Source: RPQJ01 sp963754535 (GTDB lineage Bacteria; Pseudomonadota; Gammaproteobacteria; Steroidobacterales; Steroidobacteraceae). From it: 64,000 bases of DNA. The notes beneath the pieces were generated by a model. It was not told where the DNA came from. It saw only the letters and a program-made list of their open reading frames with translations, and did not search any database. The stretch covers positions 1 through 64,000 of the forward strand of contig CAVWGG010000009.1 of NCBI GenBank assembly GCA_963754535.1, read 5' to 3'. This document shows, piece by piece, positions 1 through 8,725 of this stretch (its first letter is position 1; the number at the start of each line of letters is the position of its first letter). The position numbers and the translations under genes are program-made.

Positions 1-1
1 C

Positions 2-718
2 ACGCGCAATCCCGCGCCGCTCACGCAGCGCCCCTGCGTGTGGTGGCGTTACAGGATCTCGAAGCGGACGCAAAGTGGCGCGGGCAACGGCCGGCGGGAA
101 CGCTGGCAGACGGTCGCGTCGGGTACTTCCTCGATCGCTTTCCTGCTCGAGGACGAGACCGGCCAGTGCATAGTGCAACCCGATGGCGCCGAAGTCGTGC
201 CAACCGAATCGACCACCTGGTACGGCGATGCGCCCTGGCCAGCATCGGGGCCGGACAGGAAGCTGTCGCTGACCGGGGGCCGCAGCTACCGCTACGTCGA
301 GGACCGCATCTACGAGCACGAGCGACTGTACGCGCTGGGCGATTTTCGCTCGACGGCCGCGTCCAGCGAACCGGATCACCAGGTTGAACTCGCGCAGGTG
401 CTGGCGGAGTGGAAGCAGGACCAGCCGGCCCTGCTCCAGCGCTTCGACAGGGACGGTGACGGCCGGATCGATATGGCCGAGTGGGAGGCTGCGCGACAGG
501 CGGCCCGTCACACGCTCACGGAGCGCAGCGCCGAGCGCCCGCCCCGGCAGAATTACCACATGCTGTGCCGACCGGACGGCGACCGGTTGTTCCTGCTCGC
601 GGCGCTGCCGCCGGGCGACCTCACCCGCCGCTACCGCAGGCGGGCGGCCTTCGCCTTCTTCGGTTTCGTGGCGGCCGTGTACGCGCTCGGCTGGCTGCTG
701 CAGGGTGCGTTCGGCTGA
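2..718 (+). CDS. GIDE-domain-like membrane protein with EF-hand motif (5' truncated)
   Basis: This is the 3' end of a gene that starts before the window; the frame is open from base 2, so the ATG at 38 is probably internal. The first visible residues (PLTQRPCVWWRYRISKR) resemble the GIDE domain, known from membrane-bound E3 ligases of eukaryotes and from bacterial membrane proteins of unknown role. About two thirds along is a canonical EF-hand loop (DRDGDGRIDMAEWE), which would bind calcium. A single hydrophobic segment of about 20 residues lies at the very C terminus (FAFFGFVAAVYALGWLLQGAF). The product is probably an inner-membrane protein with a large soluble domain. No RING finger is visible, so ubiquitin-ligase activity should not be inferred. 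The call rests on short motifs only. Confidence 0.6.
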   Translation, partial: TRNPAPLTQRPCVWWRYRISKRTQSGAGNGRRERWQTVASGTSSIAFLLEDETGQCIVQPDGAEVVPTESTTWYGDAPWPASGPDRKLSLTGGRSYRYVEDRIYEHERLYALGDFRSTAASSEPDHQVELAQVLAEWKQDQPALLQRFDRDGDGRIDMAEWEAARQAARHTLTERSAERPPRQNYHMLCRPDGDRLFLLAALPPGDLTRRYRRRAAFAFFGFVAAVYALGWLLQGAFG

Positions 719-750
719 ATCCGGGGCCGCCGCGCCGCTAGAATGGCGGC

Positions 751-2763
751 ATGGACAACCCCCTCCTGCATGACGCGACCCTGCCCGCCTTTCATTCGAT
801 CCGTCCGGAGCACATCGAGCCCGCCATCCGGCAGGTGCTCGAAGAGAACCGGCGCGGCCTGCAGGAACTGCTCGATTCCGGCGCCGAAGGCTGGGACGGT
901 ATCGTGGTTCCCATCGAACGGATGCAGCACCGGCTCGCGCGCACCTGGTCGCCCGTGGGCCATCTCAACGGCGTTGCCAACGGTGACGAACTGCGGGCCG
1001 CCTACAACACGTGCCTGCCGCTGCTCACCGCGTATCACACCGAAATCGCGCAGAACGCTGCGCTGTGCGCGGCCTACCAGCGCATCAAGGACACGCAGTA
1101 CGCCACACTGCAGCCGGATCAGCGCAAGCTCGTCGACAATGCGCTGCGTGACTTCAGGCTGTCCGGTGTCGCGCTGGCGCCCGCACACAAGCAGCGCTTT
1201 CGCGAACTCATGGAGCGCCTGTCGACGGCGCAGGCGAAGTTCGACGAGAACGTGCTCGACGCCACCAATGCCTGGACGCGCGTGGTCGAGGACTCGGTTG
1301 AACTCGCCGGCCTGCCTGCCGCGGTTGTCGCCCGTGCGCGCGCCGAAGCCGAAAAGAACGGCCGCAGCGGCTGGGTGTTCACGCTGGACGCGCCGAATTA
1401 CCAGGCAGTCCTGACACACGCCGAAAATCGGCAGCTGCGCCAGGACTTCTACACGGCCTGGATCACGCGAGCATCGGAGCAGGGTCCGGCGCAGTGGGAC
1501 AACAGCGCGCTGATCGAGGAAATCCTGGCGCTGCGGCACGAGGCCGCGCAGCTCGCGGGCTTCGCCAGCTTCGCGGACTATTCGCTGGCCACCAAGATGG
1601 CGCGCGATCCCACCGAGGTGCTGGACTTCCTGCGGCGACTGGCGCGCCTGTGCCGGCCGGCAGCGCAGCGTGAGTTTGCGGAACTCGAGGCGTTCGCGGG
1701 CACGAAGCTCGAAGCATGGGATGTGGCATTCCATTCGGAACGCATGAAGCGCGAGCGACTGGCCGTCTCCGAAGAGGAGCTGCGTCCGTACTTCCCGTTG
1801 CCGCGCGTGCTGCAGGGCCTGTTCGCCGTGGCGCAGCGCCTCTACGGCGTGCGCATCGAGGAGCGCAAGACCGTCGAGGTCTACCAGCCGGACGTCCGCT
1901 TCTACGACATCATCGGCAGCGACGGCGAACCCCGCGGCGGATTCTTCCTCGACCTGTACGCGCGGCCCAAGAAGCGCGGCGGTGCCTGGATGGACGAATG
2001 CATGGGACGGATCGACCTGGCCGGCACGCACGCGCTGCCGATCGCTTACCTCGTCTGTAACTTCACGCCACCGAGCGCGGACCGGCCGTCGCTGCTGACG
2101 CACTACGAAGTGCTGACGATGTTCCACGAGTTCGGCCACGGCCTGCACCACATGCTGACGCGCGTGGATTTCCCGAGCGTGGCCGGCATCAACGGCGTGC
2201 CGTGGGATGCGGTCGAACTGCCGAGCCAGTTCATGGAAAACTTCGCGTGGCGCGCAGAAGTGCTGCCGCTGATCTCGGGGCACGTCGAGACCGGCGAACC
2301 GTTGCCGCTCGACGCGCTGCGCAAGCTGCAGGCAACGCGCACGTTCCAGGCCGGCATGCAGTCGGTCCGGCAGCTGGAGTTCGCGCTGTTCGATTTCCGC
2401 TTGCACGCCGAGTTCTCGCCGGAACGCGGTTCGCGCCTGATGCAGACCCTGGCAGAGGTGCGTGACGAGGTGGCCGTCGTGCGTCCGCCGGCGTTCAACC
2501 GGTTCCCGCACAGCTTCCAGCACATCTTCTCGGGCGGGTATGCCGCCGGCTACTACAGCTACAAGTGGGCCGAGGTGCTGTCGGCCGATGCCTTCGGTGC
2601 GTTCGAGGAATCGGGAATCTTCGATGCCACGACCGCGCGCCGGTTCCTCGGTTCGATCCTGGAGCGTGGCGGCAGCCGCGACGCCATGGAAGCGTTCGTC
2701 GAGTTCCGGGGTCGCAAGCCCGAGCTCGAGCCGTTGCTGAAGCAACTCGGGCTTGCGGCATGA
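751..2763 (+). CDS. prlC: Oligopeptidase A (M3 family zinc metallopeptidase)
   Basis: The 670-residue product has the usual length for oligopeptidase A, a cytoplasmic zinc endopeptidase that degrades short peptides, including cleaved signal peptides. The zinc site HEFGH is at residues 459-463, followed by the family's substrate loop (GINGVPWDAVELPSQFMENF) and, near the end, the HIFSGGYAAGYYSYKWAE stretch typical of M3 peptidases. The ATG at 751 gives the expected N terminus. The stop codon overlaps the start of xthA (ATGA), so the two genes are probably translationally coupled. The 30-base gap to the upstream gene leaves room for at most a minimal promoter. Confidence 0.95.
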   Translation: MDNPLLHDATLPAFHSIRPEHIEPAIRQVLEENRRGLQELLDSGAEGWDGIVVPIERMQHRLARTWSPVGHLNGVANGDELRAAYNTCLPLLTAYHTEIAQNAALCAAYQRIKDTQYATLQPDQRKLVDNALRDFRLSGVALAPAHKQRFRELMERLSTAQAKFDENVLDATNAWTRVVEDSVELAGLPAAVVARARAEAEKNGRSGWVFTLDAPNYQAVLTHAENRQLRQDFYTAWITRASEQGPAQWDNSALIEEILALRHEAAQLAGFASFADYSLATKMARDPTEVLDFLRRLARLCRPAAQREFAELEAFAGTKLEAWDVAFHSERMKRERLAVSEEELRPYFPLPRVLQGLFAVAQRLYGVRIEERKTVEVYQPDVRFYDIIGSDGEPRGGFFLDLYARPKKRGGAWMDECMGRIDLAGTHALPIAYLVCNFTPPSADRPSLLTHYEVLTMFHEFGHGLHHMLTRVDFPSVAGINGVPWDAVELPSQFMENFAWRAEVLPLISGHVETGEPLPLDALRKLQATRTFQAGMQSVRQLEFALFDFRLHAEFSPERGSRLMQTLAEVRDEVAVVRPPAFNRFPHSFQHIFSGGYAAGYYSYKWAEVLSADAFGAFEESGIFDATTARRFLGSILERGGSRDAMEAFVEFRGRKPELEPLLKQLGLAA

Positions 2764-3533
2764 CCCGGTCGGTCGCCACGTGGAACGTAAATTCGCTGCG
2801 CGTGCGCATGCCGCACCTCACGGAGTGGCTGGCGGCCAATCCGGTCGATGCCATCGCGCTGCAGGAAACCAAGCTGCCCGATACCGACTTTCCGGTGGCT
2901 GACCTCCAGGCGCTCGGCTGGCACTCCGCGTTCAGCGGCCAGCGCACTTACAACGGCGTCGCCATCCTGAGCCGCGAGCCGGCGACGGACGTCGTCGCCG
3001 GCATCCCGGGCTTCGACGACGAGCAGCGGCGCGTGCTCGCCGCCTCGATCGGGGGCCTTCGTGTCATCGACGTCTACGTGCCGAATGGACAGACGGTCGG
3101 CTCGGACAAGTTCGAATACAAGCTGCGGTGGTTCACCGCACTGCGCGAGTACGTCGCCGCGGAACTGACGCGGCATCCTCACCTCGTCGTGCTCGGCGAC
3201 TTCAACGTCGCGCCGGAGGACCGTGACGTGCACGATCCCAAGGCCTGGGAAGGGTCGGTGCACGTGAGTGCACCCGAACGCGCGGCGCTGCAGGCGTTGC
3301 TGGGCACGGGGCTCGCGGATTGCTTCCGGCTGTTCGAGCAGCCCGAGAAGTCCTTCTCATGGTGGGACTATCGGATGATGGCGTTCCGTCGCAATGCCGG
3401 CCTGCGCATCGACCTGATCCTCGCCTCGAACGCGCTCGCCCGGAAGTGTGGGGCGTGTCACATCGACAAGGCGCCGCGCAAGCTGGAACGGCCGTCGGAC
3501 CACACTCCGGTCATCGCGAGCTTTGACATATAG
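2760..3533 (+). CDS. xthA: Exodeoxyribonuclease III / AP endonuclease
   Basis: The 257-residue product is an ExoIII-type apurinic/apyrimidinic endonuclease acting in base-excision repair. Family motifs appear in order: NVNSLR, LQETKL (metal-binding Glu), YNGVAI, GDFNVAPEDRDVHD, RIDLILAS and the C-terminal SDHTPVI with the catalytic Asp-His pair. The start is the ATG at 2760 that overlaps the prlC stop. The same frame stays open further upstream, but homology begins at this Met. The length fits the family. Confidence 0.95.
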   Translation: MTRSVATWNVNSLRVRMPHLTEWLAANPVDAIALQETKLPDTDFPVADLQALGWHSAFSGQRTYNGVAILSREPATDVVAGIPGFDDEQRRVLAASIGGLRVIDVYVPNGQTVGSDKFEYKLRWFTALREYVAAELTRHPHLVVLGDFNVAPEDRDVHDPKAWEGSVHVSAPERAALQALLGTGLADCFRLFEQPEKSFSWWDYRMMAFRRNAGLRIDLILASNALARKCGACHIDKAPRKLERPSDHTPVIASFDI

Positions 3534-3540
3534 AGGCTCA

Positions 3541-3624
3541 TTTCGGGCGAAAACGCCCCGATTCATCCTGTGCCGGTTTTTTGACTCTGGCGCTTTCGGG
3601 CCAATCGACTAGACTCGCCCGAAA
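3541..3624. repeat. TTTCGGGC inverted/direct repeat upstream of the HD-domain gene
   Basis: TTTCGGGC occurs at 3541-3548 and again at 3594-3601, and its reverse complement GCCCGAAA is at 3617-3624. A GGGCG-AAAA-CGCCC hairpin (3545-3558) and a T6 tract (3577-3582) also lie here, but the T tract is not next to the hairpin, so this is not a standard intrinsic terminator. A TTGACT sequence at 3581-3586 could be a -35 box, but no well-spaced -10 was found. The region may combine the xthA 3' end with a regulated promoter. Confidence 0.35.
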
Positions 3625-3647
3625 ACCATAGCGCGCCCCGACGCCCC

Positions 3648-4646
3648 ATGCAGTTCCGCCGCAGCGATTACGACGTCACGAGCACCGTACAGGTGAGTTC
3701 CGTCGCGTCCGTGCGCAAGGCCGTCGAAGACCTCTTCAACCAGACATGGCCGGGCGCCAGCACGGAGCGGCTGACGACGGCCTTCGCCGACTTCGAGCGG
3801 CTGTTCTCCGGACAGTTTCCCGGCTACCTTGGCTGCGACACCGTCTACCACGACATGCAGCACTCGCTCGACGACACGCTCGCGATGGCGCGCCTGCTCG
3901 CGGGCTACGACCGCACGCACGTACCGGACCAGCGCCTCGGCGCTGATCGCGCGCTGCTCGGCATCATCGTCGCGCTGTTCCACGACTCGGGTTACATCCG
4001 CCAGGCCGACGACAATCAGCATCGCAACGGCGCGGAATTCACTCGCACGCACGTGATGCGGGGCGCTAATTTTCTGTCGCGCTACCTGCCCGGCATCGGT
4101 CTTGCGAACTGGGTGCCCGTCGCTGCACAGGTGATTCACTTCACTGGCTACGAGGTTCCGTTCAAGGACATCCGGCTCGACGACATGCGTGACCGGCGCG
4201 TCGGTCACCTGCTCGGCACGGCGGACATGCTCGCGCAGATGTCGGACCGCTGCTATCTCGAGAAATGCCGTGACCGCCTGTATCCGGAATTCGTGATCGG
4301 CGGCGTCGCGATGCAGCGTGAGGACGGCGGCGGCCTGAAGGTGCAGTTCAGCTCGGGGCTGGACGTGTTGCGCCAGACGCCGCAGTTCTTCGAGATCACG
4401 ATGCGCACCCGCCTCGATGGTGAATTCGGCGGGGCCTACCGCTATGTCGAGAGCCTGTACGGCGGCCGCAACCCGTACATGGAAGCAATCAACCGCAACC
4501 TCGACTACCTCACGCGCGTGCTCGAGACCGGCAACTGGAACATGTTGCGGCGCTCGCCGCCGGTGTTCACCTGGGAAAAGAACCCGCTGGAGACCACGCG
4601 CTCGCTGGTGATCCGGCACATCCGCATGGCGGTCGGCGCAGTCTAG
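3648..4646 (+). CDS. HD-domain metal-dependent phosphohydrolase-like protein
   Basis: The 332-residue protein carries an HD-type metal site: His68 and His72 in the YHDMQHS segment and the His112-Asp113 pair in ALFHDSGY. The spacing resembles cyclic-nucleotide phosphodiesterase and HD-GYP-type phosphohydrolases, but there is no GYP motif and the substrate cannot be told. No signal peptide or membrane segment is visible, so it should be cytoplasmic. The gene faces the LOG-family gene, and the two stop codons overlap in a CTAG sequence (4643-4646). Function beyond phosphohydrolase is unassigned. Confidence 0.7.
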   Translation: MQFRRSDYDVTSTVQVSSVASVRKAVEDLFNQTWPGASTERLTTAFADFERLFSGQFPGYLGCDTVYHDMQHSLDDTLAMARLLAGYDRTHVPDQRLGADRALLGIIVALFHDSGYIRQADDNQHRNGAEFTRTHVMRGANFLSRYLPGIGLANWVPVAAQVIHFTGYEVPFKDIRLDDMRDRRVGHLLGTADMLAQMSDRCYLEKCRDRLYPEFVIGGVAMQREDGGGLKVQFSSGLDVLRQTPQFFEITMRTRLDGEFGGAYRYVESLYGGRNPYMEAINRNLDYLTRVLETGNWNMLRRSPPVFTWEKNPLETTRSLVIRHIRMAVGAV

Positions 4647-5224
4647 GTTCCGCCGCCGCGCGCGGCATCCGGCAGCGGTGAGTTACGCGTCGAGAGCCGG
4701 TCCAGCAGGTCGTTGACCCGGGTGCCGGATTCGAGAATCGCTCGGGACGCCGGGTAGAGCAGTTGCTCGCGCTCCATCGTGTCGATGAATTCGAGCAGCG
4801 CGTCGTAGTACCCGGCGACGTTGAGCAGGCCACTCGGCTTCGACTGCAGCCGTGCATGGGTCCAGCTCCACGCCTCGAACAGCTCGTCCATCGTGCCGAC
4901 GCCACCCGGCAGCGACAGGAATGCGTCGGAGAGATCGCCCATGCGCTGCTTGCGCTCGGCGAACGTGTCGACGACCTCGAGCGAATCCAGTCCCGGGTGC
5001 GCGACTTCGAGTTCGAAGAGAAAGCGCGGGATGACGCCCACGATCGGCGCACCTGCCGCTGCGGCCGCATCGGCCAGCACCCCCATCAGGCCCACGCGGC
5101 CGCCGCCGTACACCAGCGTCCAGCCACGGCGACCGATCTCCGTGCCTACCGCGCGCGCCGCGTCGGCATATTCGGTGCGTGCGCCCAGCGCCGAACCACA
5201 GAACACGCAGAGCGCGAACGACAT
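4643..5224 (-). CDS. LOG-family Rossmann protein (nucleotide 5'-monophosphate phosphoribohydrolase-like)
   Basis: This 193-residue protein belongs to the TIGR00730/LOG family. The signature PGGVGTMDELFE is present, as is the N-terminal CVFCGS Rossmann strand. Characterised relatives remove ribose 5-phosphate from cytokinin or purine nucleotides. The start lies three bases after the trpA stop on the same strand, so it is probably the last gene of the trp transcript. A biochemical link to tryptophan synthesis is not obvious. The stop codon overlaps that of the convergent HD-domain gene, which leaves no space for a terminator between them. Confidence 0.85.
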   Translation of the reverse strand: MSFALCVFCGSALGARTEYADAARAVGTEIGRRGWTLVYGGGRVGLMGVLADAAAAAGAPIVGVIPRFLFELEVAHPGLDSLEVVDTFAERKQRMGDLSDAFLSLPGGVGTMDELFEAWSWTHARLQSKPSGLLNVAGYYDALLEFIDTMEREQLLYPASRAILESGTRVNDLLDRLSTRNSPLPDAARGGGT

Positions 5225-5227
5225 GCG

Positions 5228-6025
5228 CTAGGGCTTGAGCCCGTGCAGGAACTTCGCCGGGTCCTCGCCACGCTCGAGCACCTCGACCAGTGCCGATCCC
5301 ACGACGACGCCGTCGACGTGCCCCTGCATGCGGGTGACGTGCTCGACCGTGCGAATGCCGAAACCGGCGCACACCGGCACCGGTGACATCGACTTCACGC
5401 GATCCATGTACTCCAGCACTTCGTCCGGCACCGCCACCGACTTGCCCGTGGTTCCCGTCATGGTCACTGCGTAGACGAAGCCCTGGCTCGCTTCGCACAG
5501 CATTTTGAGCCTCGCATCCGGCGTGACCGGCGTGACCATCTGCACCAGCGCGATACCGACGCGGTCGAGTGCCGCGCGCATGTCCGCGCTCTCTTCGTAC
5601 GGCAGGTCGGGAATGATGAATCCCGACACGCCCGCTGTCTTTGCAACCTCGGGCAGTCGTTCGAGCCCGAAGGCCAGCAACGGATTCAGGTAGCTCATGA
5701 GCAGCAGGGGCGCCTGCGGACGCGGCTCCATGGCCTGGAGTTCGTTGAGCAACCACGTCAGCGTGAAGCCGCCTTGCAGCGACGCGAAGCTCGCGCGCTG
5801 GATCGTGGCGCCGTCGGCCATCGGGTCGCTGAAGGGCACACCGATTTCGACGACGTCGGCCTCGGTCGCGATCGCGCGCAGGTTCTGCGCGAAATGCGCG
5901 CGGTCGGGGAAACCCGCCGTCATGAAGCCGACGACCGCAGGCCGGCCGCTGGCCGCCGCCGCCTTGATCGCCGTGCTGATGCTGTCGCGCGGTTGCGCGG
6001 TGCCAGTCGTAATCAGAGTCGTCAT
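5228..6025 (-). CDS. trpA: Tryptophan synthase alpha subunit
   Basis: The 265-residue product cleaves indole-3-glycerol phosphate to indole and glyceraldehyde 3-phosphate and works with TrpB. The catalytic Glu and Asp lie in EIGVPFSDPMADG, and the phosphate-binding loop includes CAGFGI. The ATG at 6025 overlaps the trpB stop (ATGA); the frame is open further upstream, but that part is antisense to nothing useful and lies inside trpB. This is the seventh enzyme-coding gene of the trp operon. Confidence 0.97.
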   Translation of the reverse strand: MTTLITTGTAQPRDSISTAIKAAAASGRPAVVGFMTAGFPDRAHFAQNLRAIATEADVVEIGVPFSDPMADGATIQRASFASLQGGFTLTWLLNELQAMEPRPQAPLLLMSYLNPLLAFGLERLPEVAKTAGVSGFIIPDLPYEESADMRAALDRVGIALVQMVTPVTPDARLKMLCEASQGFVYAVTMTGTTGKSVAVPDEVLEYMDRVKSMSPVPVCAGFGIRTVEHVTRMQGHVDGVVVGSALVEVLERGEDPAKFLHGLKP

Positions 6026-7269
6026 CAGATTCTTCCCTTCAACAGCGTGCGCTGCAACGTCGGCATGTCCTTGTCGCCGCGACCGGACAGGCCGATCAGG
6101 ATGCGGCAACCCGGGTTCTTCTGCGCATACTTGCGCGCGCCCGCAAATGCATGCGCCGTCTCGATGGCCGGCAGGATTCCTTCGTACCTGCTGCACTCCG
6201 ACAGCGCCTCGAGCGATTCGTCGTCTTCGGACGCGGCAAAGCCGAGGCGGCCGATGCTCGCGAGCAGCGCGTGCTCCGGTCCGACGCCCGGGTAATCGAG
6301 GCCGGCAGAGACCGACTGCGTTTCCTGGATCTGGCCGTGCTCGTCCTGCAGCAGCAGCGAGTAGCAGCCCTGCAGCACGCCCGGCGTGCCGTACGCAAGC
6401 GAAGCGGCGTTCTGCCCGAGACCCGGACCGATGCCGCCGGCCTCGAAGCCGAGCAGCTTGACCTCGGTGTCCGGCACGAACGGATGGAACAGGCCGATCG
6501 CGTTCGAGCCGCCACCGACGCAGGCCACCACGACGTCCGGCAGCGCGCCCGCCTGTGCGAGCATCTGTGCGCGCGCCTCGACGCCGATCACGCGCTGGAA
6601 TTCGCGCACCATGTATGGATACGGGTGCGGACCGACGGCCGAACCGAGAATGTAGAACGTGCCGTTCGGATCCGAGACCCAGTCACGCAGGGCCTCGTCG
6701 ATGGCGGCACGCAGCGTCTTGTCGCCGCCCGTGACGGGCACGACTTCGGCACCGAGCAGTTTCATGCGGCCGACGTTCGGCGCCTGCCGCTCCATGTCGA
6801 TCGAACCCATGTACACCGTGCACGGCATGCCGAGTCGCGCGCACGCGGCGGCGGTGGCGACACCGTGCTGGCCGGCGCCCGTCTCCGCCACGATGCGCTT
6901 TGCGCCGAGACGCTTGGCCAGCAGGCCCTGTCCGATCGCGTTGTTGATCTTGTGCGCGCCGGTGTGCGCGAGGTCCTCGCGCTTCAGCCAGACTTCCGCG
7001 CCCCAGCGCTTCGACAGCGCCGCTGCGTACGTGAGCGGCGTCGGCCGGCCGACCCAGGTGCGCAACTGCATGTCGAGCTCCGCCTTGAAGGCCGGGTCCG
7101 GCAGGATGTCGCGGATGCCCTGTTCGAGTCGATCGAGCGCCGGGACCAGCGTCTCGGGCACATAGCGCCCACCGAACGGGCCGAAGCGGCCGCGCGCGTC
7201 GGGAAACTCGCCTCGGAGCGTCTGCGCCAGCAGCGCTTCGCGGTCGATCTTGAGGGCCTGGGTCTTCAT
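6025..7269 (-). CDS. trpB: Tryptophan synthase beta subunit
   Basis: The 414-residue product condenses indole with serine to make tryptophan, using pyridoxal phosphate. The PLP lysine is Lys107 in AHTGAHKINNA, and the phosphate-binding GGGSNA stretch is present. The N terminus (FGPFGGRYVPETL) matches the standard TrpB1 type that pairs with TrpA. The gene overlaps both neighbours by four bases, trpF upstream and trpA downstream, which suggests tight translational coupling of the last three enzymes of the pathway. Confidence 0.97.
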   Translation of the reverse strand: MKTQALKIDREALLAQTLRGEFPDARGRFGPFGGRYVPETLVPALDRLEQGIRDILPDPAFKAELDMQLRTWVGRPTPLTYAAALSKRWGAEVWLKREDLAHTGAHKINNAIGQGLLAKRLGAKRIVAETGAGQHGVATAAACARLGMPCTVYMGSIDMERQAPNVGRMKLLGAEVVPVTGGDKTLRAAIDEALRDWVSDPNGTFYILGSAVGPHPYPYMVREFQRVIGVEARAQMLAQAGALPDVVVACVGGGSNAIGLFHPFVPDTEVKLLGFEAGGIGPGLGQNAASLAYGTPGVLQGCYSLLLQDEHGQIQETQSVSAGLDYPGVGPEHALLASIGRLGFAASEDDESLEALSECSRYEGILPAIETAHAFAGARKYAQKNPGCRILIGLSGRGDKDMPTLQRTLLKGRI

Positions 7270-7904
7270 TTCTGCATTACTCCCAAAGACGGTGCCGCGG
7301 CCTGCGCATGCGATGCGCGAGCCACGCTCACGAAATTCCGGATCAGCGCGGCGTCCTTGACCCCGCGGCTGGATTCGACGCCCGAGCTGACGTCGATGCC
7401 GAACGGCCGCACGACCGCGATGGCGTCCGCGACATTCGTCGCATCGAGCCCGCCGGCGAGCACGAGTTCGCCCGCGGCATTCAGTCGTGCAGCTGCATTC
7501 CAGTCGGCGCGCTCGCCTGCTCCGCTGCGACCGCTTTCGAGCAGGAAGCGGCGTGGCATGTCCGCCGGCGATGGCAAAGACCGGCCCGTGCGATACACCG
7601 GCAGCACCCGCTGCCCCGCGGGCATGCGCAGCCCTGCAAGATCCGCGGCATCGGTCTGCACCCAGTCGGGGTGCACGGCGTCGATGGCCGCGTCGACCTC
7701 CGCTTGCGACGGATGCAGGAACACCGCGACTTTCTCTATGCCCTGCGGCACCGCCGCTGCGATGGCACGAGCCTCGGTCGCCGTGAGATTGCGCGGCGAG
7801 GCCGCGTGGAACACGAATCCGACGGCATCCGCGCCGGCAGCCACGGCCGCGGCGATCGCGTCAGCCGTGCGCAGGCCGCAGACCTTGATCCACAGGCGAC
7901 TCAT
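7266..7904 (-). CDS. trpF: Phosphoribosylanthranilate isomerase
   Basis: The 212-residue protein is the (beta/alpha)8 isomerase that converts phosphoribosylanthranilate to CdRP. The catalytic Cys is in the N-terminal IKVCGLR motif, and the late GGLDATNV and DVSSGVES segments carry the catalytic Asp and the phosphate-binding loop. TrpF is a separate protein here, not fused to TrpC as in enteric bacteria. It overlaps trpC and trpB by four bases on each side. Confidence 0.95.
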   Translation of the reverse strand: MSRLWIKVCGLRTADAIAAAVAAGADAVGFVFHAASPRNLTATEARAIAAAVPQGIEKVAVFLHPSQAEVDAAIDAVHPDWVQTDAADLAGLRMPAGQRVLPVYRTGRSLPSPADMPRRFLLESGRSGAGERADWNAAARLNAAGELVLAGGLDATNVADAIAVVRPFGIDVSSGVESSRGVKDAALIRNFVSVARASHAQAAAPSLGVMQK

Positions 7905-8725
7905 CGTGCGGCGCCGCGTCCGGCGGCCAGCAGGTCATGCGCTGCCTGCGCGGGATCGTCTCGCTGCATGAGCGTCGTGCCGACCAGTGCCAGCCGATAG
8001 CCAAGACGCGCCACGTGCGCTGCATCGCCTGGCGTGATGACACCGCTTTCCGCAACCGCAGGCCACTCCGTCGGCAGTTGTTCCCGCAGTCGCTCGAAAC
8101 GTGCGAAATCGATCTGCAGCGTCTGCAAGTCGCGACAGTTGAGCCCCATCAACACCTGTTCGTCGCGGCCACGCCGTGCGACGGCGAGTTCGGCAGCGAT
8201 CTCGAGGTCGTGGGCGTCGAAGGCCTCGAGCAGGACGAACAGTCCCTGGTCGGCTGCGGCATCGAGCATCGCCACGAGGCGATCACGCTCGACCATGCGC
8301 ACGATCAGCAGCACGCCGCCCGCGCCGTTGGCCCGTGCCTCGAGCACCTGGTACGGATCGACCAGGAAATCCTTGCGCATCGCCGGCACGCCGTACGGCG
8401 CGAGCGCAGTTGCAGCCTGCCGCAGATGTGACAGGTCGCCGTCGAAACGCGACGGCTCCGTCAGGATCGAGCAGATCGCTGCACCCGCTTCCGCGTAACC
8501 GCGCAGCCGTGCCATGGGATCCATCGTCCGCGCCGACAGGTCGCCCAGCGCGGGCGAACGCAGCTTGAGTTCCGCAATGAGATCGAAGCCGGCTGCCGAC
8601 AGTCGCAGGCGCGGAACCGGTGGCAGCGCCGCGCATCGCTCGCGCAATTCAGCATCGCCGGCCACGGCGCGTGCCGCGGCCAGCCGTTGTTCGCTGCCTG
8701 CGGCCATGTCGGACAGCAGCCCCAT
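7901..8725 (-). CDS. trpC: Indole-3-glycerol phosphate synthase
   Basis: The 274-residue protein closes the indole ring of CdRP. The family landmarks are LIAELKLRSP (normally EIKxxSPS, so slightly divergent), MRKDFLVDPYQV with the catalytic Lys, LLIV and ESGVITPGD. The length matches monofunctional TrpC. It overlaps trpD upstream (ATGA, 8723-8727) and trpF downstream. Confidence 0.95.
   Translation of the reverse strand: MGLLSDMAAGSEQRLAAARAVAGDAELRERCAALPPVPRLRLSAAGFDLIAELKLRSPALGDLSARTMDPMARLRGYAEAGAAICSILTEPSRFDGDLSHLRQAATALAPYGVPAMRKDFLVDPYQVLEARANGAGGVLLIVRMVERDRLVAMLDAAADQGLFVLLEAFDAHDLEIAAELAVARRGRDEQVLMGLNCRDLQTLQIDFARFERLREQLPTEWPAVAESGVITPGDAAHVARLGYRLALVGTTLMQRDDPAQAAHDLLAAGRGAAR

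Noticed and set aside
631..2745. Long minus-strand ORF of 704 codons opposite prlC
   Set aside because: It is antisense to a well-conserved peptidase gene, rich in His and Arg, with no recognisable domain; long shadow frames are expected at this GC content.
3545..3582. Intrinsic terminator after xthA
   Set aside because: The GGGCG-AAAA-CGCCC hairpin is about 18 bases away from the T6 tract, too far for a standard terminator.
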